A stretch of DNA of 64,000 nucleotides. It comes from Vallitalea okinawensis (GTDB lineage: Bacteria; Bacillota; Clostridia; Lachnospirales; PQDH01). Positions 32,657-42,500 of the stretch are shown one piece after another. The DNA is taken from NCBI RefSeq assembly GCF_002964605.1, contig NZ_PQDH01000011.1, positions 39,864 through 103,863 on the forward strand. The letters are read 5' to 3'. The translations under genes were made by a program, and so were the position numbers. The notes below the pieces were generated by a model that was given only the letters and a program-made list of their open reading frames with translations, ran no database searches and was not told where the DNA came from. Position 1 is the stretch's first letter. Each line of letters opens with the position of its first letter.

Positions 32657-35023
32657 ATGATGAAGAAAAGGATTATTAGTTTAACGTTAGTTTTTGCTTT
32701 GGTATTATCTAGTTTCACCAATGTATTTGCTGCACAAAGTGAAAGCCTATTAGATCCATTTGTTGATGGTGTGTTTGATTTATATGGTGATTATCCTACA
32801 TATGTAACTGAACTTATAGATCTTTACCATGATGCAGATGATGCTGATCAAATTGCTGAAATGTATAAACTTATGTTTGGCGCATTAGCAGGTTATCAAC
32901 AAGAAAGATTAGAATCTTTTGGAGCTACAGCAGATGCTTTACAAGAATTCATCAGTTTTGTTGAAGGAGAAGAAGGAGAATATGATGTACAGAACCTAAA
33001 GGATTATCTTGAAACAGATAATAAAGTAGCATTTAAAAATGCTTTAGGTATCAGACTCGATGAGTTTGAAGATGCATTGGTTGATGCAGGACTGGACCTT
33101 GACAAATTATTAGCTGGATTCGAAAATATGGGAAAGGTTTTTGGTTATATTAATGCTGTAGGATCACTTGAAATGAAGGTAGCATCCTATAATAAGAGCT
33201 CAAAGATCTTGAAATTTGATGAGGCAGAAGTAATGAAACTTATTAATGCTTTTAACGATATGAATGATGATGCTATTGAAAGTATTGAACCTGTACTTGA
33301 GGCAGTAGGAGTAGCAGAGACTTATTTTAATAACAATTTATCAAGTAATGATAAAGCAGCAATAGTCACATATTTAGATGACGTTTGTGATATTATTAAA
33401 TACACTTCTTCAGGTGGTGGATCAAGTTCAGGTGGTGGTTCTAATAATGATCCTGTTGAACCTATTGAACCATCAGACATAGGTGATAAAGCTGAAGAAG
33501 CCAATAGTGAACAAGATGCTAATGAAGTTATAGATAGTTCAGTAGATTCAGTTGAAAGTATTGATCCTAGCGAGCAAGAGGATGAAGAAGTTGTAGAATC
33601 TGTAGGGAAAGTTCTTGATGCTATTGAAGAAGTTGTAAATTTAGTTGAATCACCTGCTGCAGCTAAAAAAGCTGTAGATGCAGTTAGTGACACGATTGAT
33701 AAAATTGCCAGCATTGCAAGTGAAGTAGATAGTGAATCTGCTAAAGAATTAGTAGAGGATGTTACTAATACAGTACAAGAGATGGCAGCAGTGGTTAGTA
33801 AATTAGATCCAACAGAAGCAACTGCTACTGCAGAAAAGTTCCTTGAGAATGTTGAAAAGATTGCAGATGTTGTTGAGTCTGATGATTTAGAAGATGCAGC
33901 TACAGAGGTTGCTCAAAAAGCTGTAGAAGCTACAGGTACTGTTGAGTCATCATCTGGAACTATTGCAGAAAGTACATTATTAAATACTGCAGACAAAGTA
34001 GAAAATGCAGCTGATAAATTAAGTAAGAGTGATCTAGTTAATGATGAGCTAGAAGTTGTTATTACAGTTAATTCAGATGCAAAAGCAACTTTACCATCTC
34101 TTAATCAAGTATTTGAGAAAGTTGATGTAGTGAAATTAAATACAACAAGTGGAACAATTGAAGTTGATGCAAATACATTGCCAGCAGACGTTGCTGAATC
34201 AGGATTTACATTTACAGCTGAAGTTGTAAGTGATACAACTAACCAAATTGTTGTGGATTTAAACTTGAATTCTGGTGATAAAAAGGTTAGCTCATTCAAC
34301 GCACCAATGACTGTTGGTATACCTTTTGAATTAGGAAATAATCAAAATCCTAAAGCTATTACAGTTTATCAATTGTTAGACGATGGTTCCACTGTATTAG
34401 TTGGTGGTTACTATGATGAAGAATCAGGTCTAGCTGTATTTGAGACTAGTCACTTTAGTAAATACTTTGCTAAATTTACAGTAAAGACATTTAATGATAT
34501 GAGTGGAGTTGCATGGGCAAATGAGGCTGTAATGGCTTTAGCTGGTAAAGATATTATCGGTGGTAAAGGTGAAGGTAAATTTGATCCAATGAGTAACATT
34601 ACAAAAGCTGAATTTGTTGCTCTTATTACAAGAACTTATAAGTTAGAAGGTAACGTGGAGACTTTACCATTTACTGATGTGGATACTAGCGATTGGTATG
34701 CAGAAGCTGTAGCAGCTGCATATGAAAATGGTTTGATTCAAGGTAATGATGGGGGCTTTGCTCCTAATAGTAATATTACACGTCAAGAGATGGCTGTTAT
34801 TATGGCTAATGTACTTGGTATGAGAGGTTACGATAGTTTTGATCAAGATGCTTATAAAGTATTCGGCGATCAAACAAAGATTGCTTCTTGGGCTAAAACA
34901 CCAGTTAGTTTAGTTGTTGATGAAGAGATTATACATGGTTATACAGATGGAAACTTCCATCCAACAGAAACTGCAACTCGTGCTGAAGCAGCTATGATGA
35001 TTTACAATATCCTTGATAAATAA
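32657..35023 (+). CDS. Secreted SLH-domain protein with acidic helical stalk
   Basis: 788 residues. Signal peptide 1-25 (cleavage after VFA). A helical N-terminal domain reaches to ~250, followed by a Ser/Gly linker (SSGGGSSSGGGSNN), then a long acidic Ala/Val/Glu-rich helical stalk (~275-455), a beta-rich part (~460-600), and three SLH repeats at about 612-662, 672-722 and 736-788. SLH repeats bind pyruvylated wall polysaccharide, so the protein is held at the surface and exposes its N-terminus. It has a near-consensus promoter, and it lies directly upstream of the Cps regulatory genes. Confidence 0.9.
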   Translation: MMKKRIISLTLVFALVLSSFTNVFAAQSESLLDPFVDGVFDLYGDYPTYVTELIDLYHDADDADQIAEMYKLMFGALAGYQQERLESFGATADALQEFISFVEGEEGEYDVQNLKDYLETDNKVAFKNALGIRLDEFEDALVDAGLDLDKLLAGFENMGKVFGYINAVGSLEMKVASYNKSSKILKFDEAEVMKLINAFNDMNDDAIESIEPVLEAVGVAETYFNNNLSSNDKAAIVTYLDDVCDIIKYTSSGGGSSSGGGSNNDPVEPIEPSDIGDKAEEANSEQDANEVIDSSVDSVESIDPSEQEDEEVVESVGKVLDAIEEVVNLVESPAAAKKAVDAVSDTIDKIASIASEVDSESAKELVEDVTNTVQEMAAVVSKLDPTEATATAEKFLENVEKIADVVESDDLEDAATEVAQKAVEATGTVESSSGTIAESTLLNTADKVENAADKLSKSDLVNDELEVVITVNSDAKATLPSLNQVFEKVDVVKLNTTSGTIEVDANTLPADVAESGFTFTAEVVSDTTNQIVVDLNLNSGDKKVSSFNAPMTVGIPFELGNNQNPKAITVYQLLDDGSTVLVGGYYDEESGLAVFETSHFSKYFAKFTVKTFNDMSGVAWANEAVMALAGKDIIGGKGEGKFDPMSNITKAEFVALITRTYKLEGNVETLPFTDVDTSDWYAEAVAAAYENGLIQGNDGGFAPNSNITRQEMAVIMANVLGMRGYDSFDQDAYKVFGDQTKIASWAKTPVSLVVDEEIIHGYTDGNFHPTETATRAEAAMMIYNILDK

Positions 35024-35030
35024 TTAAAAA

Positions 35031-35064
35031 AGAAGACTAGGTAGGAATTCCTGTCTAGTCTTCT
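35031..35064 (+). terminator. Hairpin after the SLH gene, lacking a U-tract
   Basis: AGAAGACTAG pairs with CTAGTCTTCT; inside, AGGAATTCCT extends the stem. No T-run follows, so it may be an RNA-stabilising or processing element instead of a terminator, leaving the genes downstream partly co-transcribed. Confidence 0.5.
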
Positions 35065-35095
35065 AAGTATTCATATTAACTGACAGAGGTGAATC

Positions 35096-35830
35096 ATGAA
35101 AAGAAGTATAGTAGCTTATCTAATCATAGTTGTTCTTATACTTAGTGGATGTAGCCAAAGCAATTATTATACCAGCCGTGAAGAGTTGACTTTGAAGGAT
35201 GATCAAGTCGGGGATAAAATAGATAGTGAAGTAAAAGATCAGGAGATTAGACTTCAAGAAGACCCAGAAGAAAAGTTAGAGGAACAGATAGCTCAAGTTG
35301 AAGAAGGCGAAGTAAAAAAGGAAATTTCTGAAGTTAAAGGAACATATATAGATAATTCAAATGAAGTAAAACAGGTTAATGAAGATAATAATAATGCCGA
35401 TATAGAGGTCAAAGACCAAACACTAGTAAATTTAGAAGAAGATAATGCACAAGGAAATGTGGCTGATTCAGAAGAAGCAAAGGATGAAGAAGTTACGTTA
35501 ATGGAGAAAGAAAACGATGATGACGTATTTGATGATAATGCTGTTGAAGATGTGGTAAATGAAGAAGCTGGTGAAAGTAGCGAAGATATTGTCAATGAAT
35601 ACAGAGAAAAATATGGTGATGAAGTAGATGATGTAGATGAAGCAACAGGTGAAGCTCTTTTAAGTAAAGTGGATCAGGATTATTTATTAGGATTATATGA
35701 TAATGGTCTAACCGAAAGAGAAGAGGAAGAAATGATCACTTATCTGCATAATCATTTAACTGATCAGGAATATGAAACAATGAAAGAACTTATTAATAAA
35801 TATATTCATCTTTTAAGTGAAGAAGATTAA
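35096..35830 (+). CDS. Very acidic lipoprotein, function unknown
   Basis: 244 residues. A lipoprotein signal with lipobox LILSGC puts the lipidated cysteine at residue 19. Residues ~30-190 are low-complexity and extremely rich in Glu and Asp, probably disordered. The last ~55 residues (LLSKVDQDYLLGLYDNGLTE onward) look like a small helical domain. I do not recognise the family. It sits 11 bp upstream of the CpsB-type phosphatase gene, so it is likely translated from the same mRNA as the polymer regulators and may have a partner at the outer membrane face. Confidence 0.75.
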   Translation: MKRSIVAYLIIVVLILSGCSQSNYYTSREELTLKDDQVGDKIDSEVKDQEIRLQEDPEEKLEEQIAQVEEGEVKKEISEVKGTYIDNSNEVKQVNEDNNNADIEVKDQTLVNLEEDNAQGNVADSEEAKDEEVTLMEKENDDDVFDDNAVEDVVNEEAGESSEDIVNEYREKYGDEVDDVDEATGEALLSKVDQDYLLGLYDNGLTEREEEEMITYLHNHLTDQEYETMKELINKYIHLLSEED

Positions 35831-35841
35831 GGGAGGATGCT

Positions 35842-36633
35842 ATGGTCGACATACATAGTCATATATTATATGGTATTGATGACGGTGCTAGATCATCGGA
35901 AGATACCCTTAAAATGTTAAGAATAGCAGAACAAGAAGGTATAAAAGCTATTATAGCTACCCCCCATTATATACAAGGCTATAACAGTTATAATGCAAAG
36001 GATTTAGTAGAAAGATATGAGGAAGTTAAAGAGTTAATAGCTGAACATAAGATAGATATAGCTATCTATTTAGGAAATGAGTTAAGTATAGATTATAAAT
36101 TAGTTAAGGCTTTAGAAGATGACGAAGCCAAGACATTAGCAGATTCTAATTATGTTTTATTAGAGTTTCCTTTTAGTTCTTGGTCCGATCAATTTGAAAA
36201 TATCCTATTTAATCTAAGCGTTAAAGGGTATAAGATCATTATCGCCCATGTGGAACGTTACGGACAAATTGAAAAGGATATGAACTTGGTTAGAGAATGG
36301 ATAGAAAAGGGTTACTATATACAAGTTAATGCGGGATCACTTACAGGGTTATCAGGATCGAAGGTACAAGAAAGAGCAATTACCTTGGTTCAACACGACA
36401 TGGTCCATTTTGTTGCAACAGATAGCCATTCACCACTAAAAAGGGCACCTTTTATACAAAAAGCCTATAACATGTTATGTGACTTAGTTGGTGAAGAGAA
36501 AGCTAATACACTATGCTATACCAATGCTATGGCAGTTATCAACAATGGTGTTATATCAGATGTTCAACCCAAAGCAATTAGGCCAAAGAATTTAGTACAA
36601 AGATTCATGGCTTATTGTGGGAGCATTTTCTAA
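35842..36633 (+). CDS. CpsB/YwqE-type manganese-dependent tyrosine phosphatase
   Basis: 263 residues, PHP fold. MVDIHSHILYGIDDGARSSE gives the first metal-binding His pair, IATPHYI the next His, GNELSI, VLLEFPF and IAHVERY further ligands, and ATDSHSPLKRAP the last Asp-x-His. It removes phosphate from the tyrosine cluster of the CpsD kinase, so it counters the kinase encoded two genes downstream. GGGAGG precedes the ATG. Gene order CpsB-CpsC-CpsD is that of Gram-positive capsule operons. Confidence 0.93.
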   Translation: MVDIHSHILYGIDDGARSSEDTLKMLRIAEQEGIKAIIATPHYIQGYNSYNAKDLVERYEEVKELIAEHKIDIAIYLGNELSIDYKLVKALEDDEAKTLADSNYVLLEFPFSSWSDQFENILFNLSVKGYKIIIAHVERYGQIEKDMNLVREWIEKGYYIQVNAGSLTGLSGSKVQERAITLVQHDMVHFVATDSHSPLKRAPFIQKAYNMLCDLVGEEKANTLCYTNAMAVINNGVISDVQPKAIRPKNLVQRFMAYCGSIF

Positions 36634-36650
36634 ATACAAGGAGGTTTACA

Positions 36651-37355
36651 ATGGATCAAGAGTACAATGAAATTGACTTGAAGGAAATTTTTCATGCTAT
36701 CTTGAAAAGATGGTGGATTATACTCATCACCACTGTGTTAGCAGTAACGGCAACAGGACTTATTACTTTTTTTGTATTAGAACCAGTATACTCTGTGCAT
36801 ACAACGCTATTTGTAGGAACGGAGGGATCTGGTCTATCAGAAGAAATTCTTGGACTTAGTTCAGAGATGCTAAATATTAACTCAAAGCTGGTAGGTGACT
36901 ATCGTGAAATTGCTAAGTCAAGAACTGTAGCTAAGGAAGTTATACGTGAGCTTGATTTAGACGACAGCGTCAGTGGATTTCAAGATAAAGTCCAGGTTAC
37001 AAGTATACCAGATACAAGGATTTTTAAGATTACCTATGAAGATCCCGATCCAGAGTTAGTGACGGATATTGTTAATAAGTTAGCCGAAGTGTTAATACAA
37101 AAAGCAAAAGATATCGTTAAGGTTGATAATATACAAGTTATAGATGAAGCAGAAGTACCCATGTTTCCTGTAAAGCCTAATAAGTTAATGAATATAGCCA
37201 TCAGTGCAATTTTGGGTATTATGCTAGGTGTATTCATTATATTCTTGATTGAATTCTTAGATAATACGATTAAGACACCAGAAGATGTAGAAAAAGTACT
37301 TGGTTTAAATGTTTTAGGTACTATACCGACATTCGAAGGGGAGGAACGACGATAA
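36651..37355 (+). CDS. CpsC/YveK-type chain-length and kinase-activator protein (Wzz)
   Basis: 234 residues from the ATG at 36651 (AAGGAGG 8 nt upstream); an in-frame GTG at 36615 lies inside the previous gene and is not needed. Wzz topology: first membrane helix ~22-43 (WWIILITTVLAVTATGLITF), an external helical domain, then the Pro-containing EVPMFPVKPNKLMNIAISA and second helix ~178-200, with a cytoplasmic tail that activates the kinase. It sets polymer length with CpsD. Stop and next start overlap in TAATG. Confidence 0.92.
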   Translation: MDQEYNEIDLKEIFHAILKRWWIILITTVLAVTATGLITFFVLEPVYSVHTTLFVGTEGSGLSEEILGLSSEMLNINSKLVGDYREIAKSRTVAKEVIRELDLDDSVSGFQDKVQVTSIPDTRIFKITYEDPDPELVTDIVNKLAEVLIQKAKDIVKVDNIQVIDEAEVPMFPVKPNKLMNIAISAILGIMLGVFIIFLIEFLDNTIKTPEDVEKVLGLNVLGTIPTFEGEERR

Positions 37356-38044
37356 TGGTTTCAAAGAACTTAATTGCTTACAACAACCCTAAATCACCTA
37401 TTACAGAAGCATATCGTATGTTAAGAACAAATCTCTATTACTGTCATACCGATAAGCGGATACAGACAATTGTTGTAACTAGTCCTGATAAAGGCGAAGG
37501 AAAAACAACGACAGGAGGAAACTTAGCCTTAACAATAGCAAAGGATGGGCATAAAGTTTTAATTCTAGATTGTGATCTCAGAAAGCCGCGTGTTCATAAG
37601 TACTTTAAAGTAGATAATGAACAAGGTATTACCAATATGCTGGTGGATGGGTTACCATTCGAAAATATAAGAAAGATCTTTCAAGGAGATTCTAATATAC
37701 ATATCGTTACTTCAGGACCCTTACCTCCAAATCCAGCTGAACTGCTAGGGTCACAAAAAATGCTCCAGTTTCTTAAAAAGTTAAAAGAGGAGTATGACTA
37801 CATATTGATTGATGCACCGCCAGTGGGACAAGTTACAGATGCTGCAGTTATTGGACCGGAAGCAGATGGCGTCATTTTAACACTAGCCTCCGCTCAATCC
37901 AATATTCATGCAGCAAAGAGAGCTAAAGAATTACTTGATAATGTTGGTGCAAAAATAATCGGAACTGTATTAACGAAGGTAGATAAGTCCAATACAGGCT
38001 ATAAGTATTACAGTTACTACAATTATTATGGAGAAGAAGCATAG
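37355..38044 (+). CDS. CpsD-type bacterial tyrosine kinase
   Basis: 229 residues. Walker A at SPDKGEGKTTTGGNLA, Walker A' at VLILDCDLRKPRVHKYF, Walker B at YILIDAPPVGQVTDA. The C-terminal tail YKYYSYYNYYGEEA is the autophosphorylated tyrosine cluster. It works with CpsC and is dephosphorylated by CpsB. It overlaps CpsC by one base. A terminator follows, so the second kinase gene is in a separate unit. Confidence 0.94.
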   Translation: MVSKNLIAYNNPKSPITEAYRMLRTNLYYCHTDKRIQTIVVTSPDKGEGKTTTGGNLALTIAKDGHKVLILDCDLRKPRVHKYFKVDNEQGITNMLVDGLPFENIRKIFQGDSNIHIVTSGPLPPNPAELLGSQKMLQFLKKLKEEYDYILIDAPPVGQVTDAAVIGPEADGVILTLASAQSNIHAAKRAKELLDNVGAKIIGTVLTKVDKSNTGYKYYSYYNYYGEEA

Positions 38045-38055
38045 AATTAATATTA

Positions 38056-38085
38056 AAAACAGCAAATTTATTTGCTGTTTTTTTC
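38056..38085 (+). terminator. Rho-independent terminator after CpsD
   Basis: AAACAGCAAA (38057-38066) pairs with TTTGCTGTTT (38071-38080), 4-nt loop, followed by TTTTC. Confidence 0.88.
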
Positions 38086-38257
38086 TATTTTAAAAAGAAA
38101 ACATCACAATTCCATCACTTTTTTTAGGTAATATATTACTAATTATTACAATGTTTTATAAATAGTAAGTTTAGGTGGACAACTATTGAAATGTATCCAT
38201 CTATAATGTATAATATTAATATAATTGTAAATAAAAGTAAATAAAGTGAGGAATATT

Positions 38258-38944
38258 ATGAAAAAGTACTTAAGTGAAGCATTGATTAGAGAACAGTATC
38301 GCATGTTAAGAACCAATATCTATTTCTCATCCTCTGAAGAAGTAAAGGTAATAGTTGTTACAAGTCCAGAAAAAAGCGATGGAAAATCTACAACAGCTAT
38401 TAATTTAGCAAAAACTTTGGTCGCAGACAATTTCTCGGTCCTTTTGCTTGATTGTGATTTAAGAAAGCCAAGTATAAATAAACGTCTCAATTTAAGTAAT
38501 CATAAAGGGTTAACGAATATTATTGTGAATAATGATGATATACACGAAGTGATTCATAAAGATGTGGAGATTGAAGGTTTTGATGTCATTACCTCTGGTG
38601 TTATCCCTCCTAACCCATCTGAAATACTTCATTCAGACCATTTTAAAGAATTACTAGTGACTTTTAAGAAATGCTATAATTATATCATTATTGATACACC
38701 GCCAGTATTAGCTGCCACAGATTCAGTTTTAGCAGCTAAAAATGCAGATGGGGTATTACTAGTACTATCTTCTAAAAAATCCAATAAGCACGTAGCTAAG
38801 AAAGCTGTCAACAGTTTAAGTATGGCTCAAGTTCGAATATTAGGAGCTGTACTCAATAAAATGGATTTCAAAAGTGAGCCTTATTATGAGTACTATATGG
38901 ATACAACTGATAAACAGAAATCCAAAATAGTTGCTGGTTTATAA
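38258..38944 (+). CDS. Second CpsD-type tyrosine kinase
   Basis: 228 residues from the ATG at 38258; the GTG at 38246 is part of the GTGAGG ribosome binding site. Walker A at SPEKSDGKSTTAINLA, Walker A' at VLLLDCDLRKPSINKRL, Walker B at YIIIDTPPVLAATDS. The tyrosine cluster is short (EPYYEYYMD) and followed by a Lys-containing tail. No second CpsC gene is next to it, so it may share the CpsC at 36651 or act on other targets. It is a separate transcription unit after a terminator. Confidence 0.9.
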   Translation: MKKYLSEALIREQYRMLRTNIYFSSSEEVKVIVVTSPEKSDGKSTTAINLAKTLVADNFSVLLLDCDLRKPSINKRLNLSNHKGLTNIIVNNDDIHEVIHKDVEIEGFDVITSGVIPPNPSEILHSDHFKELLVTFKKCYNYIIIDTPPVLAATDSVLAAKNADGVLLVLSSKKSNKHVAKKAVNSLSMAQVRILGAVLNKMDFKSEPYYEYYMDTTDKQKSKIVAGL

Positions 38945-38983
38945 AATAATCATATACAATACTACATAATAGCCTTCAAAATC

Positions 38984-38992
38984 TGTTATAAT
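38984..38992 (+). promoter_or_regulatory. Extended -10 promoter of ndk
   Basis: TGTTATAAT: a perfect -10 (38987-38992) with the TGn extension, about 60 bp before the ndk start. No clear -35. Confidence 0.5.
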
Positions 38993-39053
38993 AGAAAAAT
39001 AAAAGCCATTCTTGTTGAGTTATATAGTTACAGTTTTTGAAGGAGGTATTTCT

Positions 39054-39482
39054 ATGGCGATAGAACAAACACTAGTCATTATCAAACCGGATGGTGTTAA
39101 GAGGGGATTAATAGGACAAGTTATAACCCGTTATGAGCAAAAAGGATTTCATATTATTGCTGGTAAGTTAATGATGGCTGAAAGAGAAACCATAGAAGAG
39201 CATTATATTGAACATAAAGGCAAACCTTTCTATGAAGATCTCGTAAATTATTTCCTTGAAGGTGTTATTTTTGTCATGGTAGTTGAAGGAGAAAATGCTA
39301 TTGAGCTAGTGAGAAGAATTCATGGTAATAAAGACCCTAAAGAAGCATTACCAGGAACAATACGTGGTGATTTCTCCAATTCCACAACTCGTAATATCGT
39401 TCATGCATCCGATTGTAAAGATAGCGTCAAAAGAGAAATTGAGATTTGGTTCCCTCAATTGGAGTATATTTATAAAAAATAA
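39054..39482 (+). CDS. ndk: Nucleoside diphosphate kinase
   Basis: 142 residues from the ATG at 39054 (AAGGAGG 8 nt upstream); an in-frame TTG start further up at 39012 is not needed. EQTLVIIKPDGVKRGLIGQV opens the fold, GTIRGDFSNST binds the nucleotide, and NIVHASDC carries the phosphorylated His (about residue 119). It supplies NTPs, including UTP, CTP and GTP for the sugar-nucleotide enzymes around it. It sits alone between an extended -10 promoter and a perfect terminator. Confidence 0.95.
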   Translation: MAIEQTLVIIKPDGVKRGLIGQVITRYEQKGFHIIAGKLMMAERETIEEHYIEHKGKPFYEDLVNYFLEGVIFVMVVEGENAIELVRRIHGNKDPKEALPGTIRGDFSNSTTRNIVHASDCKDSVKREIEIWFPQLEYIYKK

Positions 39483-39507
39483 AAATCGACCTAGGTCGAT
39501 TTTTTTA
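39481..39507. terminator. Terminator between ndk and the convergent SLH gene
   Basis: A perfect palindrome, AAAAATCGACCTAGGTCGAT with a T7 end, starts at the ndk stop codon. Being symmetric, it can also end the minus-strand gene that stops at 39516. Confidence 0.88.
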
Positions 39508-39515
39508 TTAGTCTT

Positions 39516-42500
39516 TTAATCTTGTATTTCAATATCAAAATCGAATTCAAAATCCTCAACATAGTTATGACCAGTCGTATCTGTTAAGTATTGAGCTTCT
39601 GATAGTTCGATGTAATATCGACCTTCATAATCATCTAGTTCTGCATTATCCGGAATAATTATTCCGATTACAACATTACCTTCAACAATCGATATAGTGT
39701 AATCGACACCAGGTTTTAAATACTCATTATCAAACTCAACTCTAAAATCAGTCTGCCCTAAGATGTTATCACTTAAAGCAACTGCTTCAGTGAAGACAAG
39801 CACATATTCTACTGTAGTACCAGTTGTTGTAATAACGACTTCGTCTTTTTGTTGAACTTCATTACCTTCATCATCTATATCTATAATATAATCTTCAGTT
39901 GCATCATCATCAAATTTAGGTAGGATAAAGTCTTTAACTAGTAACTCAGTACCTGTATAGGATCTAAGTTTTTCACCGTATTCATTTTCTGATTCAATCA
40001 CAATACCAGAAGAGGTTTCTTTACCTATTTGTACATAGACATCATGACCAGCATATTTACCTCTATAATCTAGTAAATCATCATTAAGTTCTATCTCTAC
40101 AATAGTATGGTCATTTTCGTAGGTATAGTTAGTGTTGATATTAAGTTCTTTAAGGATAGAAAGATCGTCATTAATATCATACCACAAGGTAAAATCATCT
40201 GGAGCAACGTTTATTTTATCATTAAGATATATATCGATTTCATAAGTATTTATCGCATTTACCCAATAATCGCAGTAATTTTGATCTATTAACAAATCAA
40301 CGCCTAGTGAGGGGATTATAGCAAAAGTACTTTCATCAGTCACGGTTATAATAAAAGAATAACTAGTTGCTTTTTGTTGATAACGATTATTTGCTTCAAT
40401 TGTAACAGTAGCAGTGCTACTTGTGACGACATTTGCTTTTAACTCAATAGTATAAATATCATTTTCCACAGTAATAATATTTAATATATCGCTGTCAGTA
40501 TCTATAGAGTAGTATATTCTATCACCATCCTCATCTGCAAAATAGTCATTAAGATTAAGTGTTACATTTTGACAGGAGGTTGAGACAGGAAGCTCTTGTT
40601 TAACGGTTATAGGAGAATTAGGTATATAATCTCTAGGATCAAACTTAAATTTGATAAGAGGATTAAGAATCTCATTTGACTTTTTTCCACTATATAAGAC
40701 TGAAAATTTAATCTCATAATCTTCTCGTTTATCAAAATCCATCTTTATACCATTATTATCAAGTAGATATATAGCATAAGTATGTGTATCTATCTCTTCA
40801 ATTATAAAATCTTCTTCATAAGTATGCCATTCATGTAGTGATATTGATTGTTCAAGATTTTGAATTGAGGTTACATAATCTTCATCTAATGTCAATTCTA
40901 TATAATCTGGACCTTCCAATTTATAGATGTACTCAAAATGAACAGGAGGGTTGAGAGGTGTGATGACAAATTCATCAGTATAAGATCCTACACTGCTTTC
41001 TGCTGTTATTTGTATAGTTGAATAACCTATATCATAACTAACAAGGTCTAAAAATGACCAGTAATCCCAATAATTATCTATAGTACTTTGTACAACATCA
41101 GGATTTGATGATGTTGTATAAAAATTAATATCATTATTTTGTGGACTATATATAAAACTATTTAATAAAAGAGAGTTAAAATTATCTGTAATCAAATGAG
41201 GATCATCATTAAAGAAGATTTTAATGTCTGATATTGGACCAAGTGCGAGTGGGTCCTGGGTTTCAGTACAATTTTCTGTAAAAATTGTTATAGCGTCAGC
41301 GAAGCTAATATATTCATTACTGTAATTATCAACAATGATCATGGAATAGAAGCGTATTGTATATTCTGTATTATACTTTAAGCCAGTTGAGTCAGTAGCA
41401 TTGTTTTTTGGTTGGATGTAAAAAGAATATACATAATCAGTATAATAGTCCAAAAAATTAATTTCACTATCAGTACCAATATAGTAGTCATAGTTTGGTT
41501 CAAAAACTTCTAATGGTAAATCCATATTTTTTATTAGAATTCCGTATCCATCCTTAACCTCTACTATAATCGTACTATCAACAGGAAGTTTATCATCCTT
41601 TAGCGGGAGACTACTGTATAATGTAAAATAGTCATTGGAATAGAACTCTTCTTTATCATAGTCATTAGTGCTATCATTACTGTCATTATTATTACTACCC
41701 CCACCATTACCACTAGGTGCGCTACTATTCTTTTCTACTAATTCTTCTTTATAGGATTCACCGTTAATTAGAGGTACAGTAGTAACATCTTTTGATACGG
41801 TTACATGATTAATATCCGCTTCAATGACAACATTTTCTGCATTAATAACAGCACCTTTGATCTTACCTGAACCAGTTATTTTGGCCTGACCATCTAATTG
41901 TAGAGAAGCAATTAGAGCGGACTCATTCATATGAATGAGAGTGTTTTCATCACTTACTACAGTCATATTACTAACACTTGTCTTGTCTCCTAGTTTAATG
42001 TTAGCTGGTGAGTGAACTAAAACATTACTAAAGCTACCAATAAGCTCAATTTCTTCACTATTATTTACTTGTATATCAATAGAAATATATTCGAATCCAT
42101 CTATAGATTTGTTATCGAGTATAGTGCTTGAAGTAATATTAGTATCTTTAATATTAGTATTACCATCAGCTACTATTCTAACTGTACTGTTCTTTTTACC
42201 AGTAATTACAGAGGAAATATTACAGTCTATAAATTTAATACTGTTTATACCCCCACCTTCCACAAATACCGAACCTTCTATCGTGCTGTTATTTAATTCA
42301 ACATCGCCTTCACCCACAGATTGTGTTATGAAGACATTATTGGAAGTATTAGAATCCATTAAGGTAACATTTTCGTTATTTATAATAACAACACCTTGAT
42401 TATTATCTGATAGAATATATTCTCCTGGTTCATTAATATAAGTACCAATAAGATTATCAACAATAGTTAATGTTTCTGCTTTAGTAATTGGACTTTTAGG

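Noticed and set aside
33322..33714. Long Ser/Thr-rich minus-strand frame opposite the SLH protein
   Set aside because: It is a mirror of the Glu/Asp/Ala-rich stalk codons of the plus-strand gene; the same applies to the frame at 35293-35595 opposite the acidic lipoprotein.
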